A stretch of 55,475 nt of DNA from Collinsella sp. AM18-10 (lineage in GTDB: Bacteria; Actinomycetota; Coriobacteriia; Coriobacteriales; Coriobacteriaceae): positions 1 through 55,475 of the forward strand of contig NZ_QRJO01000013.1 in NCBI RefSeq assembly GCF_003471585.1, written 5' to 3'. The position numbers and the translations under genes are program-made. The notes under the pieces are model-generated. The model made no database searches and had not been told where the DNA came from. It was given only the letters and a program-made list of their open reading frames with translations. Shown here piece by piece: positions 7,914 to 15,823 of the stretch (positions are counted from its first letter, which is position 1; each line of letters begins with the position of its first letter).

Positions 7914-8792
7914 GTGTACGATCGACGACTTGACGCTATTTCGGCCGCCGCGGAGCTGGGAAGTTTCTCGCGTGCCGCGGCAAAGCTGCGCGTGTCGACC
8001 CCGGCGCTCGTCAAACAGGTGTCGGGGTTCGAGGCCGAGTTTGGCATCACGTTGTTCGAGCGCTCGCACTCGGGCGTCAAGGTGACGCCGGCGGGCGCGC
8101 TGTTGGTGGACGACGCGCGCTCGATTATGCGCCAATCCGAGGATGCGTTGCGCCGCGCCCGGCGAGCGGCGGGCGATGGCGGTGCGGTGCGCCTGGGCGT
8201 ATCGATGATGTGCCCGGGGCGCCACACGCTCGCGCTGTGGCCGCAGGTGCACGACATGGAGCCGCGCTTGCGTTTTGAGATTGTGCCGGTGGGGGACCTT
8301 TACGATGAGCGCGAGACCGTCATGCGAGGTCTGGGGCGCGAGGTGGATGTGGTGCAGTCGAGTTTTTCGACCCCGCGCTGGGGTGATGCCTGCCAAAAGC
8401 TCCGCATTGTCAACGTGCCGTTTTATATCGACCTGCCGCGCACGAGCCCGCTGGCACGCAAGAACCGTATTTCGATCGCCGACTTGGAGGGTATGCGTCT
8501 GCGCGTACTGCGCCACGGCAACGACGCCATGGACAGCCTGCGCATTGACCTTTTGGCCGACGGCGGCGTGGACGTGATCGACGTGGATAGCTTCGACTTT
8601 GCGCTCTTTAACGAAGCCGAGGAAAAGGGCGACGCGGTGCTCACCTGCGGCGCATGGTCGGGTGTGCACCCGGCCTTTGTGGGCGTGCCGTTCCTATGCG
8701 GCCGCGAGGTGCCGGTCTTCTTGCACTACCCGCTCGAGCCCACCCTCCAAGTACAAAAATTCGTCAACGCCATGGCCCAACTCCTCAACTAG
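7914..8792 (+). CDS. LysR-family transcriptional regulator
   Basis: The 292-residue product has the LysR winged helix at the N-terminus (AISAAAELGSFSRAAAKL, then ALVKQVSGFEAEFGITLFER) and a periplasmic-binding-protein-like effector domain after about residue 85. I chose GTG 7914 because GGGAG lies at 7903-7907; the frame also opens at GTG 7881 without such a site. Divergent placement opposite the SDR-MFS-Gfo operon is the classic layout for a LysR activator of its neighbour. The transcript is followed by a long inverted repeat and a clear terminator. Confidence 0.88.
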   Translation: MYDRRLDAISAAAELGSFSRAAAKLRVSTPALVKQVSGFEAEFGITLFERSHSGVKVTPAGALLVDDARSIMRQSEDALRRARRAAGDGGAVRLGVSMMCPGRHTLALWPQVHDMEPRLRFEIVPVGDLYDERETVMRGLGREVDVVQSSFSTPRWGDACQKLRIVNVPFYIDLPRTSPLARKNRISIADLEGMRLRVLRHGNDAMDSLRIDLLADGGVDVIDVDSFDFALFNEAEEKGDAVLTCGAWSGVHPAFVGVPFLCGREVPVFLHYPLEPTLQVQKFVNAMAQLLN

Positions 8793-8807
8793 CTCATTTG
8801 GCGCGGG

Positions 8808-8899
8808 TAGTCTTTTTGGGACGGGGCTTTTTTAGCTACTTTCGCCGCCCTGCCTGCGCACCCTCAAAGTAGTCAAAAAGCCCCGTCCCAAAAAGACTA
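8808..8899. repeat. Very long perfect hairpin after lysR
   Basis: Positions 8808-8832 are perfectly complementary to 8875-8899 (25 bp). The arm includes TTTTTGGGACGGGGC. After a small internal loop the stem continues with CTACTTT/AAAGTAG, leaving a loop of about 23 nt. It begins 15 bp after the lysR stop codon, upstream of an independent terminator. It resembles the other long unique hairpins of the window. Confidence 0.7.
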
Positions 8900-8906
8900 A
8901 CAAAAC

Positions 8907-8934
8907 GAGGCCCTGGCCAAACGGCCAGGGCCTC
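8907..8934. terminator. Bidirectional terminator between lysR and the ABC operon
   Basis: A perfect 12-bp stem GAGGCCCTGGCC (8907-8918) with loop AAAC and its complement (8923-8934) is followed by ACTAACTTTTATT on the plus strand and by GTTTTG on the minus strand. It can end both convergent transcripts. Confidence 0.8.
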
Positions 8935-8985
8935 ACTAACTTTTATTCCGTTCTAAACGACGGGCTGACTGCGCGCAGGAGGGCG

Positions 8986-9079
8986 CCCCGGGGACGGGCG
9001 GGGTATTTCCTCCGCGCGCAGTTTCGCAGCGCAGCGAGAATGTTTGAGCGCGGAGGAAATACCCCGCCCGTCCCCGGGG
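8986..9079. repeat. 32-bp perfect inverted repeat after the ABC operon
   Basis: Positions 8986-9017 and 9048-9079 are exact reverse complements (32 bp, very GC-rich, both sharing CGGGCGGGGTATTTCC or its complement). Beyond a two-base mismatch, GGAGGG/CCCTCC extends the pairing. The loop is 30 nt. It ends 22 bp from the stop codon of the minus-strand ABC gene. A stem this long is unusual for a simple terminator. Confidence 0.75.
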
Positions 9080-9101
9080 AACCCTCCGTCAGTAACCGTT
9101 C

Positions 9102-11021
9102 CTACTCCAGCTCAAACGCACCCGTGTACAGCTGGTAGTAATACCCGCGCTTGGCGATCAGCTCGTCGTGGTTGCCGCGCTCGATGATGCGGCCGTGGTC
9201 CAGGCAGATGATCGCGTCGGAGTTGCGCACGGTGGACAGGCGGTGCGCGATGACAAACGTCGTGCGGCCCTCCATGAGTTTATCCATGCCCGCCTGCACG
9301 ATAGCCTCGGTGCGGGTGTCGATGGAGCTCGTTGCCTCGTCCAGAATCATTGCCGGCGGATCGGCGACGGCAGCGCGGGCGATCGAGATCAGCTGGCGCT
9401 GGCCCTGCGACAGCTGGGCGCCGTTGCCGGTGAGCATGGTGTCATAGCCGTCGGGCAGGCGGGTGATAAAGTCGTCCGCGCCCGCGAGCTTGGCCGCCGC
9501 GATGCACTCCTCGTCGGTCGCATCCAGGTTGCCGTAGCGGATGTTATCCATCACGGTGCCGGTGAACAGGTTCACGTCCTGCAGCACGACGCCCAGGCTT
9601 CGGCGCAGGTCGGCCTTGCGGATCTTGTTGACGTTGATGCCGTCGTAGCGGATCTTGCCGTCGGCGATGTCGTAGAAGCGGTTGATGAGGTTGGTGATGG
9701 TCGTCTTGCCGGCACCGGTGGCGCCGACAAACGCGACCTTCTGGCCCGGCTTGGCAAACACGGACACGCCGTGCAGCACCTCGTGGTCGGGCGTGTAGCC
9801 AAAGTCGACGTTGTCCATGACCAGGTCGCCGCGCAGCGGTACGTACTCGATCTCGCCGGTTGCGCGGTGCGGATGTTTCCATGCCCACATGCCGGTGTGG
9901 TGGTCAGCCTCCTCGAACTCCCAAGTCTCGGGGTTCACCTGTGCGTTGACGAGCGTCACGTAGCCTTCGTCGGCCTCGGGCTTCTCGTCGATGAGCTCAA
10001 AGATGCGGTCGGCGCCGGCGAGGCCCATGACCACGGCGTTGATCTGCTGCGAGATCTGGCCGATCTGTCCGCAGAACTGCTTGGTCATGTTGAGGAACGG
10101 CACCACGACGGCGATGGACAGCGCCATGCCCGAGATGCTCAGGTTGGGCACGCCCAGTGCCAGGAAAATGCCGCCGGCAAGGGCCACCAGCACGTAGAGC
10201 AGGTTGCCCAGGTTCATAAGGATGGGCATGAGGATGTTGGCGTACATGTTGGCCTTTTGCGAGACCTCGAAGAGCTTCTCGTTGCGCTCGTCAAAATCGG
10301 CCTCGGCGGCAGACTCGTGGCAGAACGCCTTGACGACCTTCTGGCCGTTCATGACCTCCTCGATATGGCCCTCGACCACGCCGAGCTCGGTCTGCTGCGC
10401 AATGAAGAAACGCGCGGAATTGGAGCCGAGCAGCTTGGTCATAAAGGTCATAAAGGCGACGCCGGCGATGATGACCAGGCACATCCACACGCTGTAGTAC
10501 AGCATGATAAAGAACACCGTGACAATGATGATGATCGTCATGAGCAGGTTGGGCAGCGACTGACTGATCATCTGGCGCAGCGTATCGATGTCGTTGGTGT
10601 AGTGGCTCATGATATCGCCGCGCTGGTGCGTGTCGAAGTAGCGGATCGGTAGGTCCTGCATGCGGTTGAACATCATCTCGCGCAGCTTCTCGAGCGAGCC
10701 CTGCGTGACGATAGCCATGGCGCGGTTCCAGAAGAGCGAGGACAGGACACCGACGCCGTAGATGCAGGCGAGGGTGGTCACGAGCTGCAGAATCTTGGGC
10801 TGTGCGGCTTCCCAATCGCCCGACTGCCACGATTCGCTAATAATCTGCAGGGCGCTCTGCAGGAAGGTCGCGCCGATGGAGTTGATGATGGCGCAGAGCA
10901 CCACGCCGGCGACGACAAGGGGCAAAAGCACGGGATAGAAGCCAAAGAGCGTCTTGATGAGGCGCGACATGGTGCCGCCCTTGCGGTTGAGCGCGCGCTC
11001 GGCGGTCGTTGCCTTACTCAT
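9102..11021 (-). CDS. ABC exporter half-transporter, catalytic-site subunit
   Basis: This 639-residue protein has an N-terminal six-helix transmembrane domain and a C-terminal ATPase domain. The ATPase has Walker A GATGAGKTT, signature LSQGQRQL and Walker B MILDEATSSID with the catalytic glutamate intact. It overlaps the previous ABC gene by 8 bp (11014-11021), with AGGAGG upstream, so the two are translationally coupled. The partner carries a degenerate site, so the pair fits a heterodimeric multidrug-type exporter (BmrCD or TM287/288 class). A segment of about 50 residues (TLVNAQVNPETWEFEEADHH and onwards) before the ATPase domain is longer than usual. MarR control suggests a drug or stress signal; the substrate is unknown. 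Confidence 0.9.
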   Translation of the reverse strand: MSKATTAERALNRKGGTMSRLIKTLFGFYPVLLPLVVAGVVLCAIINSIGATFLQSALQIISESWQSGDWEAAQPKILQLVTTLACIYGVGVLSSLFWNRAMAIVTQGSLEKLREMMFNRMQDLPIRYFDTHQRGDIMSHYTNDIDTLRQMISQSLPNLLMTIIIIVTVFFIMLYYSVWMCLVIIAGVAFMTFMTKLLGSNSARFFIAQQTELGVVEGHIEEVMNGQKVVKAFCHESAAEADFDERNEKLFEVSQKANMYANILMPILMNLGNLLYVLVALAGGIFLALGVPNLSISGMALSIAVVVPFLNMTKQFCGQIGQISQQINAVVMGLAGADRIFELIDEKPEADEGYVTLVNAQVNPETWEFEEADHHTGMWAWKHPHRATGEIEYVPLRGDLVMDNVDFGYTPDHEVLHGVSVFAKPGQKVAFVGATGAGKTTITNLINRFYDIADGKIRYDGINVNKIRKADLRRSLGVVLQDVNLFTGTVMDNIRYGNLDATDEECIAAAKLAGADDFITRLPDGYDTMLTGNGAQLSQGQRQLISIARAAVADPPAMILDEATSSIDTRTEAIVQAGMDKLMEGRTTFVIAHRLSTVRNSDAIICLDHGRIIERGNHDELIAKRGYYYQLYTGAFELE

Positions 11022-12858
11022 GGGCCTCGCCTCCTTCCTGGGTCTGAGCTTGCGTTGCGGTCATGTCGGTGTTGTCTGCCGCCGTGTTCGCGTCGCCAGA
11101 GACGTCGTCGGCGTCTTGCGTACCTTCGGCAGACATCTTGTTTTGCGAGGTAAAGGTCTCGCGGTAGATCTCGCTCGTCTTGAGCAGCTCTTCGTGGTTG
11201 CCGATCTGTGCGATGCGGCCGCCCTCCATGACAATGATGCGGTCTGCGTCCTGCACGGAGCTGATGCGCTGGGCGATGATGAGCTTGGTCGTGTTGGGCA
11301 GATAGCTTGCCAGGCCTGCGCGAATCTTGGCGTCAGTCTTGGTGTCGACGGCGCTGGTGGAGTCGTCCAGGATCAAGATCTTGGGGCGACGCAACAGGGC
11401 GCGTGCAATGCACAGGCGCTGCTTCTGACCGCCCGAAACATTAGAGCCGCCCTGTTCGATCCAGGTGTCGTAGCCCTTGGGGAAGCTGTCGACAAACTCA
11501 TCGGCGCAGGCCAGATGTGCCGCCTCGCGGACTTCCTCGTCGGTGGCGTTCGGGTCGCCCCAACGCAGATTCTCGGCGATGGTGCCGCTAAACAGCACGT
11601 TTTTCTGCAGCACCATGGCGACCTGGTGGCGCAGTGCGTCCAGGTCGTAGTCGCGCACGTCCATGCCGCCCACGCGCACGGTGCCTTCGGTGGCGTCGTA
11701 CAGGCGGGCGATGAGGTTGACGAGCGTGGACTTGGCCGAGCCGGTGCCGCCGATGATGCCGATGGTCTCGCCGCTCGTAATGTGCAGGTCGATATCGTCG
11801 AGCGCCTGGCGTTTCGCATGCGCGGAATACTTAAAGCTCACGTGGTCAAAGTCGATGGAACCGTCGGCAACCTCGAGCACGGGTTCGGCGGGATTGGCGA
11901 TCGTGGGCTCGGCGGCCAGCACCTCGGCAATGCGGTGTGCCGATTCGTCGGCCATGGTCACCATGACAAAGATCATCGACAGCTGCATCAGGCTCATGAG
12001 AATCTGGAAACCATAGGTAAAGGTCGAGGAGAGCTGGCCCACGTCGAACAGCGTGCCCTGGCTTGTGATGATGAGCTTGGAGCCCAGGTAGATGATGACG
12101 ACAAACGCGCCGTTGACGCAGATGTTCATCATGGGGTTGTTAAAGGCGAGCAGCTTCTCGGCGCGGGTGAAGTCCATCTGGACGTCGCGTGCGGCGGTCG
12201 CGAACTTCTCCTTCTCAAAGTCTTCGCGCACGTAGCTCTTAACCACGCGCATGCCGGTGACGTTTTCCTCGACGGACTCGTTAAGGGCATCGTACTTGTG
12301 GAACACGCGCGAGAAGATGGGGCGCACCTTAAAGATGATAAAGAACAGTCCAAAGCCCAGCAGCGGAATGATGACCAGGTAGACCATGGCGACGCTGCCG
12401 CCCATGATAAACGCCATGGTAAAGGCGAAGACCAATACCAGCGGCGCGCGCACGGCGATACGGATGATCATCATAAAGGCCTGCTGAACGTTGTTGATGT
12501 CGGTGGTCAGGCGCGTGACGAGCGATGAACTCGAGAACTCATCGATGTTGGCAAAGCTGAACGTCTGGATCTTGTAGAACAGGTCGTGACGCAGGTTCTT
12601 GGCGAAGCCGCAGCTTGCATGGCTGCAGGTGACGCCGGCCGCGGCGCCAAAAGCAAGCGACGTCAGCGCGATGAGCACCAAAAAGCCTGCGGTGGGAAGC
12701 ATCTCGGCTACGGTGGCGCCGTCTTTGATGGCGTCGATCAGGTTGGCGGTGATAAATGGAATCAGCATCTCGCAGAGCACCTCGCCAAGCACGAGCAACG
12801 GCGTGGCAACGGTGACTTTCATATAGTCGCGGATGCTGCCCATGAGGGTTTTAATCAT
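11014..12858 (-). CDS. ABC exporter half-transporter, degenerate-site subunit
   Basis: This 614-residue half-transporter has six predicted helices followed by an ATPase domain. Walker A reads GGTGSAKST, with alanine where glycine is usual before the lysine. The signature is VSGGQKQR, and Walker B reads ILILDDSTSAVD, where aspartate replaces the catalytic glutamate. That substitution is the hallmark of the non-catalytic site in heterodimeric exporters. A tail of about 40 acidic, Ala/Thr-rich residues follows the ATPase domain. It overlaps marR upstream (12851-12858) and the second half-transporter downstream, forming a tight three-gene operon. The function is inferred to be efflux of a hydrophobic compound. 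Confidence 0.9.
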   Translation of the reverse strand: MIKTLMGSIRDYMKVTVATPLLVLGEVLCEMLIPFITANLIDAIKDGATVAEMLPTAGFLVLIALTSLAFGAAAGVTCSHASCGFAKNLRHDLFYKIQTFSFANIDEFSSSSLVTRLTTDINNVQQAFMMIIRIAVRAPLVLVFAFTMAFIMGGSVAMVYLVIIPLLGFGLFFIIFKVRPIFSRVFHKYDALNESVEENVTGMRVVKSYVREDFEKEKFATAARDVQMDFTRAEKLLAFNNPMMNICVNGAFVVIIYLGSKLIITSQGTLFDVGQLSSTFTYGFQILMSLMQLSMIFVMVTMADESAHRIAEVLAAEPTIANPAEPVLEVADGSIDFDHVSFKYSAHAKRQALDDIDLHITSGETIGIIGGTGSAKSTLVNLIARLYDATEGTVRVGGMDVRDYDLDALRHQVAMVLQKNVLFSGTIAENLRWGDPNATDEEVREAAHLACADEFVDSFPKGYDTWIEQGGSNVSGGQKQRLCIARALLRRPKILILDDSTSAVDTKTDAKIRAGLASYLPNTTKLIIAQRISSVQDADRIIVMEGGRIAQIGNHEELLKTSEIYRETFTSQNKMSAEGTQDADDVSGDANTAADNTDMTATQAQTQEGGEAHE

Positions 12859-13357
12859 CCAGTTCCTCCCAGGTTACGCGGATTTTATCGAGCATTTCGG
12901 CGAGGTCCTCGCGCTCGTCGTGGGTGAGCGCGCTAAAGGCCCGTTCTCTAAAGCGGATGCGGGCCGCCTGGTCGATGCGGGCGTTTTCCCGGCCGGTTTC
13001 GGTCAGGCGAATGGTGAGTTGCCGTCGATCCTTGGGGTTACGGCTGCGCTCGATGAGGCCGTTGAGCTCGAGCTTGGACAGGATCTCGGAAAGCGATCCC
13101 GGCTTGAGGTCAAAGTGCATGCCGAGCTCCTGCTGCGACATCTCGCCGCCGGGTTGCTTGGCCAGCAGGCAGATGATGGGCGCCTTGCCGGATACGCCTC
13201 CGCCATGAAAGTGCATGTAATGGCCGCAGAAGCCAAGCCCGTTAAGGATGCGCTTGGCAAGTGCATCCGATTGCGATTGCGCCTCGGGCGAATCTGCAGG
13301 CTCGATGGGGTCGCCGCCCGGCGTATGGGGGCAGAGGTCGATGCATTCGTCGCACAT
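12851..13357 (-). CDS. MarR-family regulator with a cysteine-rich N-terminus
   Basis: The 168-residue product has a MarR winged helix in its C-terminal two-thirds (MSQQELGMHFDLKPGSLSEIL, then the wing PKDRRQLTIRLTETGR). The N-terminus, MCDECIDLCPHTPGG, has three cysteines and a histidine within eleven residues, and FCGHYMHFHGGG adds more possible metal or redox ligands. It is the first gene of the marR-ABC-ABC operon and overlaps the next gene by 8 bp. AAAGGAG precedes ATG 13357. Phased repeats over its promoter suggest autorepression. Sensing through the cysteines is a guess. Confidence 0.88.
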   Translation of the reverse strand: MCDECIDLCPHTPGGDPIEPADSPEAQSQSDALAKRILNGLGFCGHYMHFHGGGVSGKAPIICLLAKQPGGEMSQQELGMHFDLKPGSLSEILSKLELNGLIERSRNPKDRRQLTIRLTETGRENARIDQAARIRFRERAFSALTHDEREDLAEMLDKIRVTWEELDD

Positions 13358-13373
13358 GGTGTTGCTCCTTTCT

Positions 13374-13451
13374 TTAGTTAGGTAGAGAAATTGTTTTGTA
13401 CCTAAGTGATTCTAGAGGTACCTAACTGATTGTCAAGGTACCGAATCGATT
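13374..13451 (-). promoter_or_regulatory. marR promoter with phased operator repeats
   Basis: On the minus strand, TTGACA (complement of 13431-13436) and TAGAAT (complement of 13409-13414) are 16 bp apart and make a strong promoter. Three direct repeats of the type GTACCTAACTGATT start at 13398, 13418 and 13438, exactly 20 bp apart, and cover the promoter. An inverted half-site, TTAGTTAGGTA, lies at 13374-13384. This is consistent with repressor binding on one face of the helix. Confidence 0.75.
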
Positions 13452-13554
13452 TTGTGGCAGTGCTGGGGTGCCGGTGCCAGGGGAATCTTGGACAGTCTTC
13501 GCAGCGTAGATTCAGCGGGCCACGGCGTATCCCGGAGTTTTCGATAGGTTCATT

Positions 13555-13592
13555 AAGGGGGCGAGACTGGCAGCTGCCGGTCTCGCCCCTTG
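13555..13592 (-). terminator. Terminator of fic
   Basis: A stem pairs GGGGCGAGACTGGCA with TGCCGGTCTCGCCCC (one T-G pair, one extra G on the left arm). It is followed on the minus strand by CCTTAATG. It lies just beyond the fic stop codon. The remaining stretch 13452-13554 holds nothing else recognisable. Confidence 0.7.
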
Positions 13593-13604
13593 GCTTTCCG
13601 AGAC

Positions 13605-14777
13605 TTAGAGCGGCTCGTCGCCGGTTCGGAGGATGGCGAGATATGGCTCATATGAAAACGTGCGGTATCGTTTCCTGCTCGTATCACGTTGGACAAGAAT
13701 GCCCCAATCGGTAAATTGGGATATAAGGTTGTTTGCGCTCGATCTGCTAATCTGCATTCGTTCAGACACAAAGGCGGTGTCGACGATCGGATTGCCCTCG
13801 AGAAGGTCGAGTAGCATAAGGGCGTTCGTCGTAGCCCTTCCCGCCTTTTCGCGAATCAGCCTTTCGGTTTCCGAATGGAGGTCGACAAGCTTCCGCATCG
13901 AATCCCGCGCCTCGCGTGCGCTTGCAAGCAAGCAGGTACTGAAAAACGAAACCCATCCCTCAAAATCGCCTCTCTGCCTTACGCGCATAAGCCAATCGTA
14001 GTATTCGCTCCTGTGTCGTTTGAGTTCATACGAGGGGTAGATGACCGGCTTGGTGAGCGCCCCATCATGTATGAGCGAAAGGAGGATGAGCAGACGCCCG
14101 AGGCGTCCGTTGCCGTCGAGGAACGGGTGCGCGGTTTCAAACTGGTAGTGCACCAAAGCGGCCTTGATGACTGGATCGATGTCGTCACGCTCGTTGATGA
14201 AAAGCTCGAGGTCGCCAAGTGCCTCCTTCATATCCTCCGTGTTGGGAGGGACATACGGGGCCTCATTGAGCGTGCAGCCGTTTGGTCCGACCCAGTTCTG
14301 AGTCGTCCTGAACTGGCCCGGCGTCTTGTCGGAGCCTCTGCCATTTCCAAGCAATGTGGCATGGACGGATTTGAGCAGCCTCATACAGAGTGGCAGTTCC
14401 TCCATGAGCGTGGTCGCCTGCTGCACCGCTCGAGTGTAGTTGACGACGTCGGTTAGGTCCCGGCTCGCATTGGATTCGTTTGACGGGTCAAGAACATCAT
14501 CGAACGTACATTGCGTACCCTCGATTTGAGAGGACAAGAGCGCTTCCTTGCGAACGTACATAGAAAGGTACATGTCGATGTTCGGAACAAAGCGAGACAT
14601 GCCCTCAACCTCGCCGAGTATGGCGCGGCAATCGGAGACAAGCCGCATGGAATCAGCGGATAAATTGATTGGAAAGAATGAATCCATATTGGCGGGTCTA
14701 AACGAATCATAGGCGAGGGCTCCTGAAAGGTTGTGCCTGACGTTTCCCTGTCGTCCGGGTGTGATGGGTGCGAGCAT
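13605..14777 (-). CDS. Fic-domain protein with N-terminal inhibitory helix and C-terminal winged helix
   Basis: This 390-residue protein has the Fic catalytic motif HPFLDGNGRLGR at residues 217-228 and the inhibitory motif SSQIEG at 82-87, the layout of class II (self-inhibited) Fic proteins. These usually transfer AMP from ATP to a protein target. The last roughly 65 residues (VSERMQISRSSANNLISQF) look like a winged helix, so it may bind DNA and control its own gene. Two identical-geometry palindromes upstream fit that idea. It is divergent from the PdxK-type kinase gene. The ribosome binding site is weak (AGGAC). The target protein is unknown. Confidence 0.88.
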   Translation of the reverse strand: MLAPITPGRQGNVRHNLSGALAYDSFRPANMDSFFPINLSADSMRLVSDCRAILGEVEGMSRFVPNIDMYLSMYVRKEALLSSQIEGTQCTFDDVLDPSNESNASRDLTDVVNYTRAVQQATTLMEELPLCMRLLKSVHATLLGNGRGSDKTPGQFRTTQNWVGPNGCTLNEAPYVPPNTEDMKEALGDLELFINERDDIDPVIKAALVHYQFETAHPFLDGNGRLGRLLILLSLIHDGALTKPVIYPSYELKRHRSEYYDWLMRVRQRGDFEGWVSFFSTCLLASAREARDSMRKLVDLHSETERLIREKAGRATTNALMLLDLLEGNPIVDTAFVSERMQISRSSANNLISQFTDWGILVQRDTSRKRYRTFSYEPYLAILRTGDEPL

Positions 14778-14787
14778 CGTTAGTGTC

Positions 14788-14821
14788 CTAAGAACAAATT
14801 TGAGCCAAAACTTGTTCTTAG
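14788..14821. promoter_or_regulatory. Palindromic operator 1 upstream of fic
   Basis: CTAAGAACAA (14788-14797) and TTGTTCTTAG (14812-14821) form a perfect 10-bp inverted repeat with a 14-nt spacer, starting 11 bp upstream of the fic start codon. A second copy with the same geometry lies 90 bp away. Confidence 0.65.
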
Positions 14822-14877
14822 AATTTTATAGCGCCTTCTAAGGCCAAGTTTCTGCAATAAGAAGCGTCAGAAAAACT

Positions 14878-14911
14878 CTAAGAACAAAATTACGCCCAAA
14901 CTTGGTCTTAC
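14878..14911. promoter_or_regulatory. Palindromic operator 2 between fic and the kinase gene
   Basis: CTAAGAACAA (14878-14887) and TTGGTCTTAC (14902-14911) repeat operator 1 with two mismatches in the right arm and the same 14-nt spacer. The spacer sequences are also related (AAxTTxxxxCCxAAAC). Its position, closer to the plus-strand kinase gene, suggests that one regulator touches both divergent promoters. Confidence 0.6.
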
Positions 14912-14998
14912 ATCCGAAGGCAAGACTTAGATTGCACTGCGCTACACTTAGTCGCATTATGGCGACATCGCGCCGCGCCCGACCCAAGGGGGACACTC

Positions 14999-15823
14999 AT
15001 GAAGAACACTCAGCTGCTGCTGATCAACGATATGTGCGGCTACGGCAAGGTCGCGCTCTCGGCCATGCTGCCGGTACTGTCGCACATGGGCTATCGCATC
15101 CACAACCTGCCGACGGCGCTCGTTTCCGATACGCTCAACTATCCCAAGTTCTACATTCACGACACCACGGAGTACGTGCGCCAGAGCCTCGCTATCTGGG
15201 AGGAGCTCGGCTTTGAATTTGATGCTATCTCGACCGGCTTTATCGTGACCGAGGAGGAGACGCGCATCATCTCGGACTTTTGCCACCGCCGCGCTCAAAA
15301 GGGCACCAGGGTGTTCGTCGATCCCATCATGGGCGATAACGGCAAGCTCTATGCCGGCGTGCCCGAGTCGACCATCGGACTCATGCGCAGCTTGGTCGAG
15401 TGCGCCGACTACGCGGTGCCCAACTATACCGAGGCGTGCCTGCTCACCGATACGCCTATCGCCGAAGAGATTACGGCCGATGAGGCCCGCACGCTCGTGG
15501 ACGCCATGCTCGCGTTGGGCACCAAGTCGGTTGTCATTACGAGTGCGAAGGTAGATGGGGCGAGTGCCGTCATCGGCTACGACCATGTGGCGGGGGAATA
15601 CTTTGAGATTCCGTTTGAGCTGATCCCGGTGTACTTCCCGGGTACGGGCGATACGTTCTCGGCCGTGCTCATGGGCCGCGTGATGAACGGTTGGAGCCTC
15701 CAGTGTGCCACGGCCGATGCCATGCGTGTGGTGGCCGAGCTTATCGAGCGCAATGCCGACCAAGAGGACAAGTCGGCTGGCCTTCCCATCGAGGCCTGCC
15801 TGGATGTGATTGACCATGAGTAA
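14999..15823 (+). CDS. Pyridoxal kinase-like protein (PdxK/PdxY type)
   Basis: The 274-residue product is a ribokinase-fold vitamin kinase that would phosphorylate pyridoxal, pyridoxine or pyridoxamine (B6 salvage). N-terminal INDMCGYGKVALSAMLPVL and the VFVDPIMGDNGKLY segment are typical of PdxK/PdxY. The C-terminal GTGDTFSA holds the catalytic aspartate and anion hole. AAGGGGG precedes ATG 14999. The stop codon overlaps the start of the next small gene (ATGAGTAA), so the two are co-translated. A related pyrimidine kinase specificity is possible but less likely. Confidence 0.85.
   Translation: MKNTQLLLINDMCGYGKVALSAMLPVLSHMGYRIHNLPTALVSDTLNYPKFYIHDTTEYVRQSLAIWEELGFEFDAISTGFIVTEEETRIISDFCHRRAQKGTRVFVDPIMGDNGKLYAGVPESTIGLMRSLVECADYAVPNYTEACLLTDTPIAEEITADEARTLVDAMLALGTKSVVITSAKVDGASAVIGYDHVAGEYFEIPFELIPVYFPGTGDTFSAVLMGRVMNGWSLQCATADAMRVVAELIERNADQEDKSAGLPIEACLDVIDHE

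Noticed and set aside
13398..13451. Short tandem repeats as a CRISPR or minisatellite
   Set aside because: They lie on promoter boxes with 20-bp phasing and diverge between copies as operator sites do.
14788..14911. CRISPR-like repeats near fic
   Set aside because: Only two copies with internal dyad symmetry and a 90-bp period that is not filled with spacers; they fit operators.
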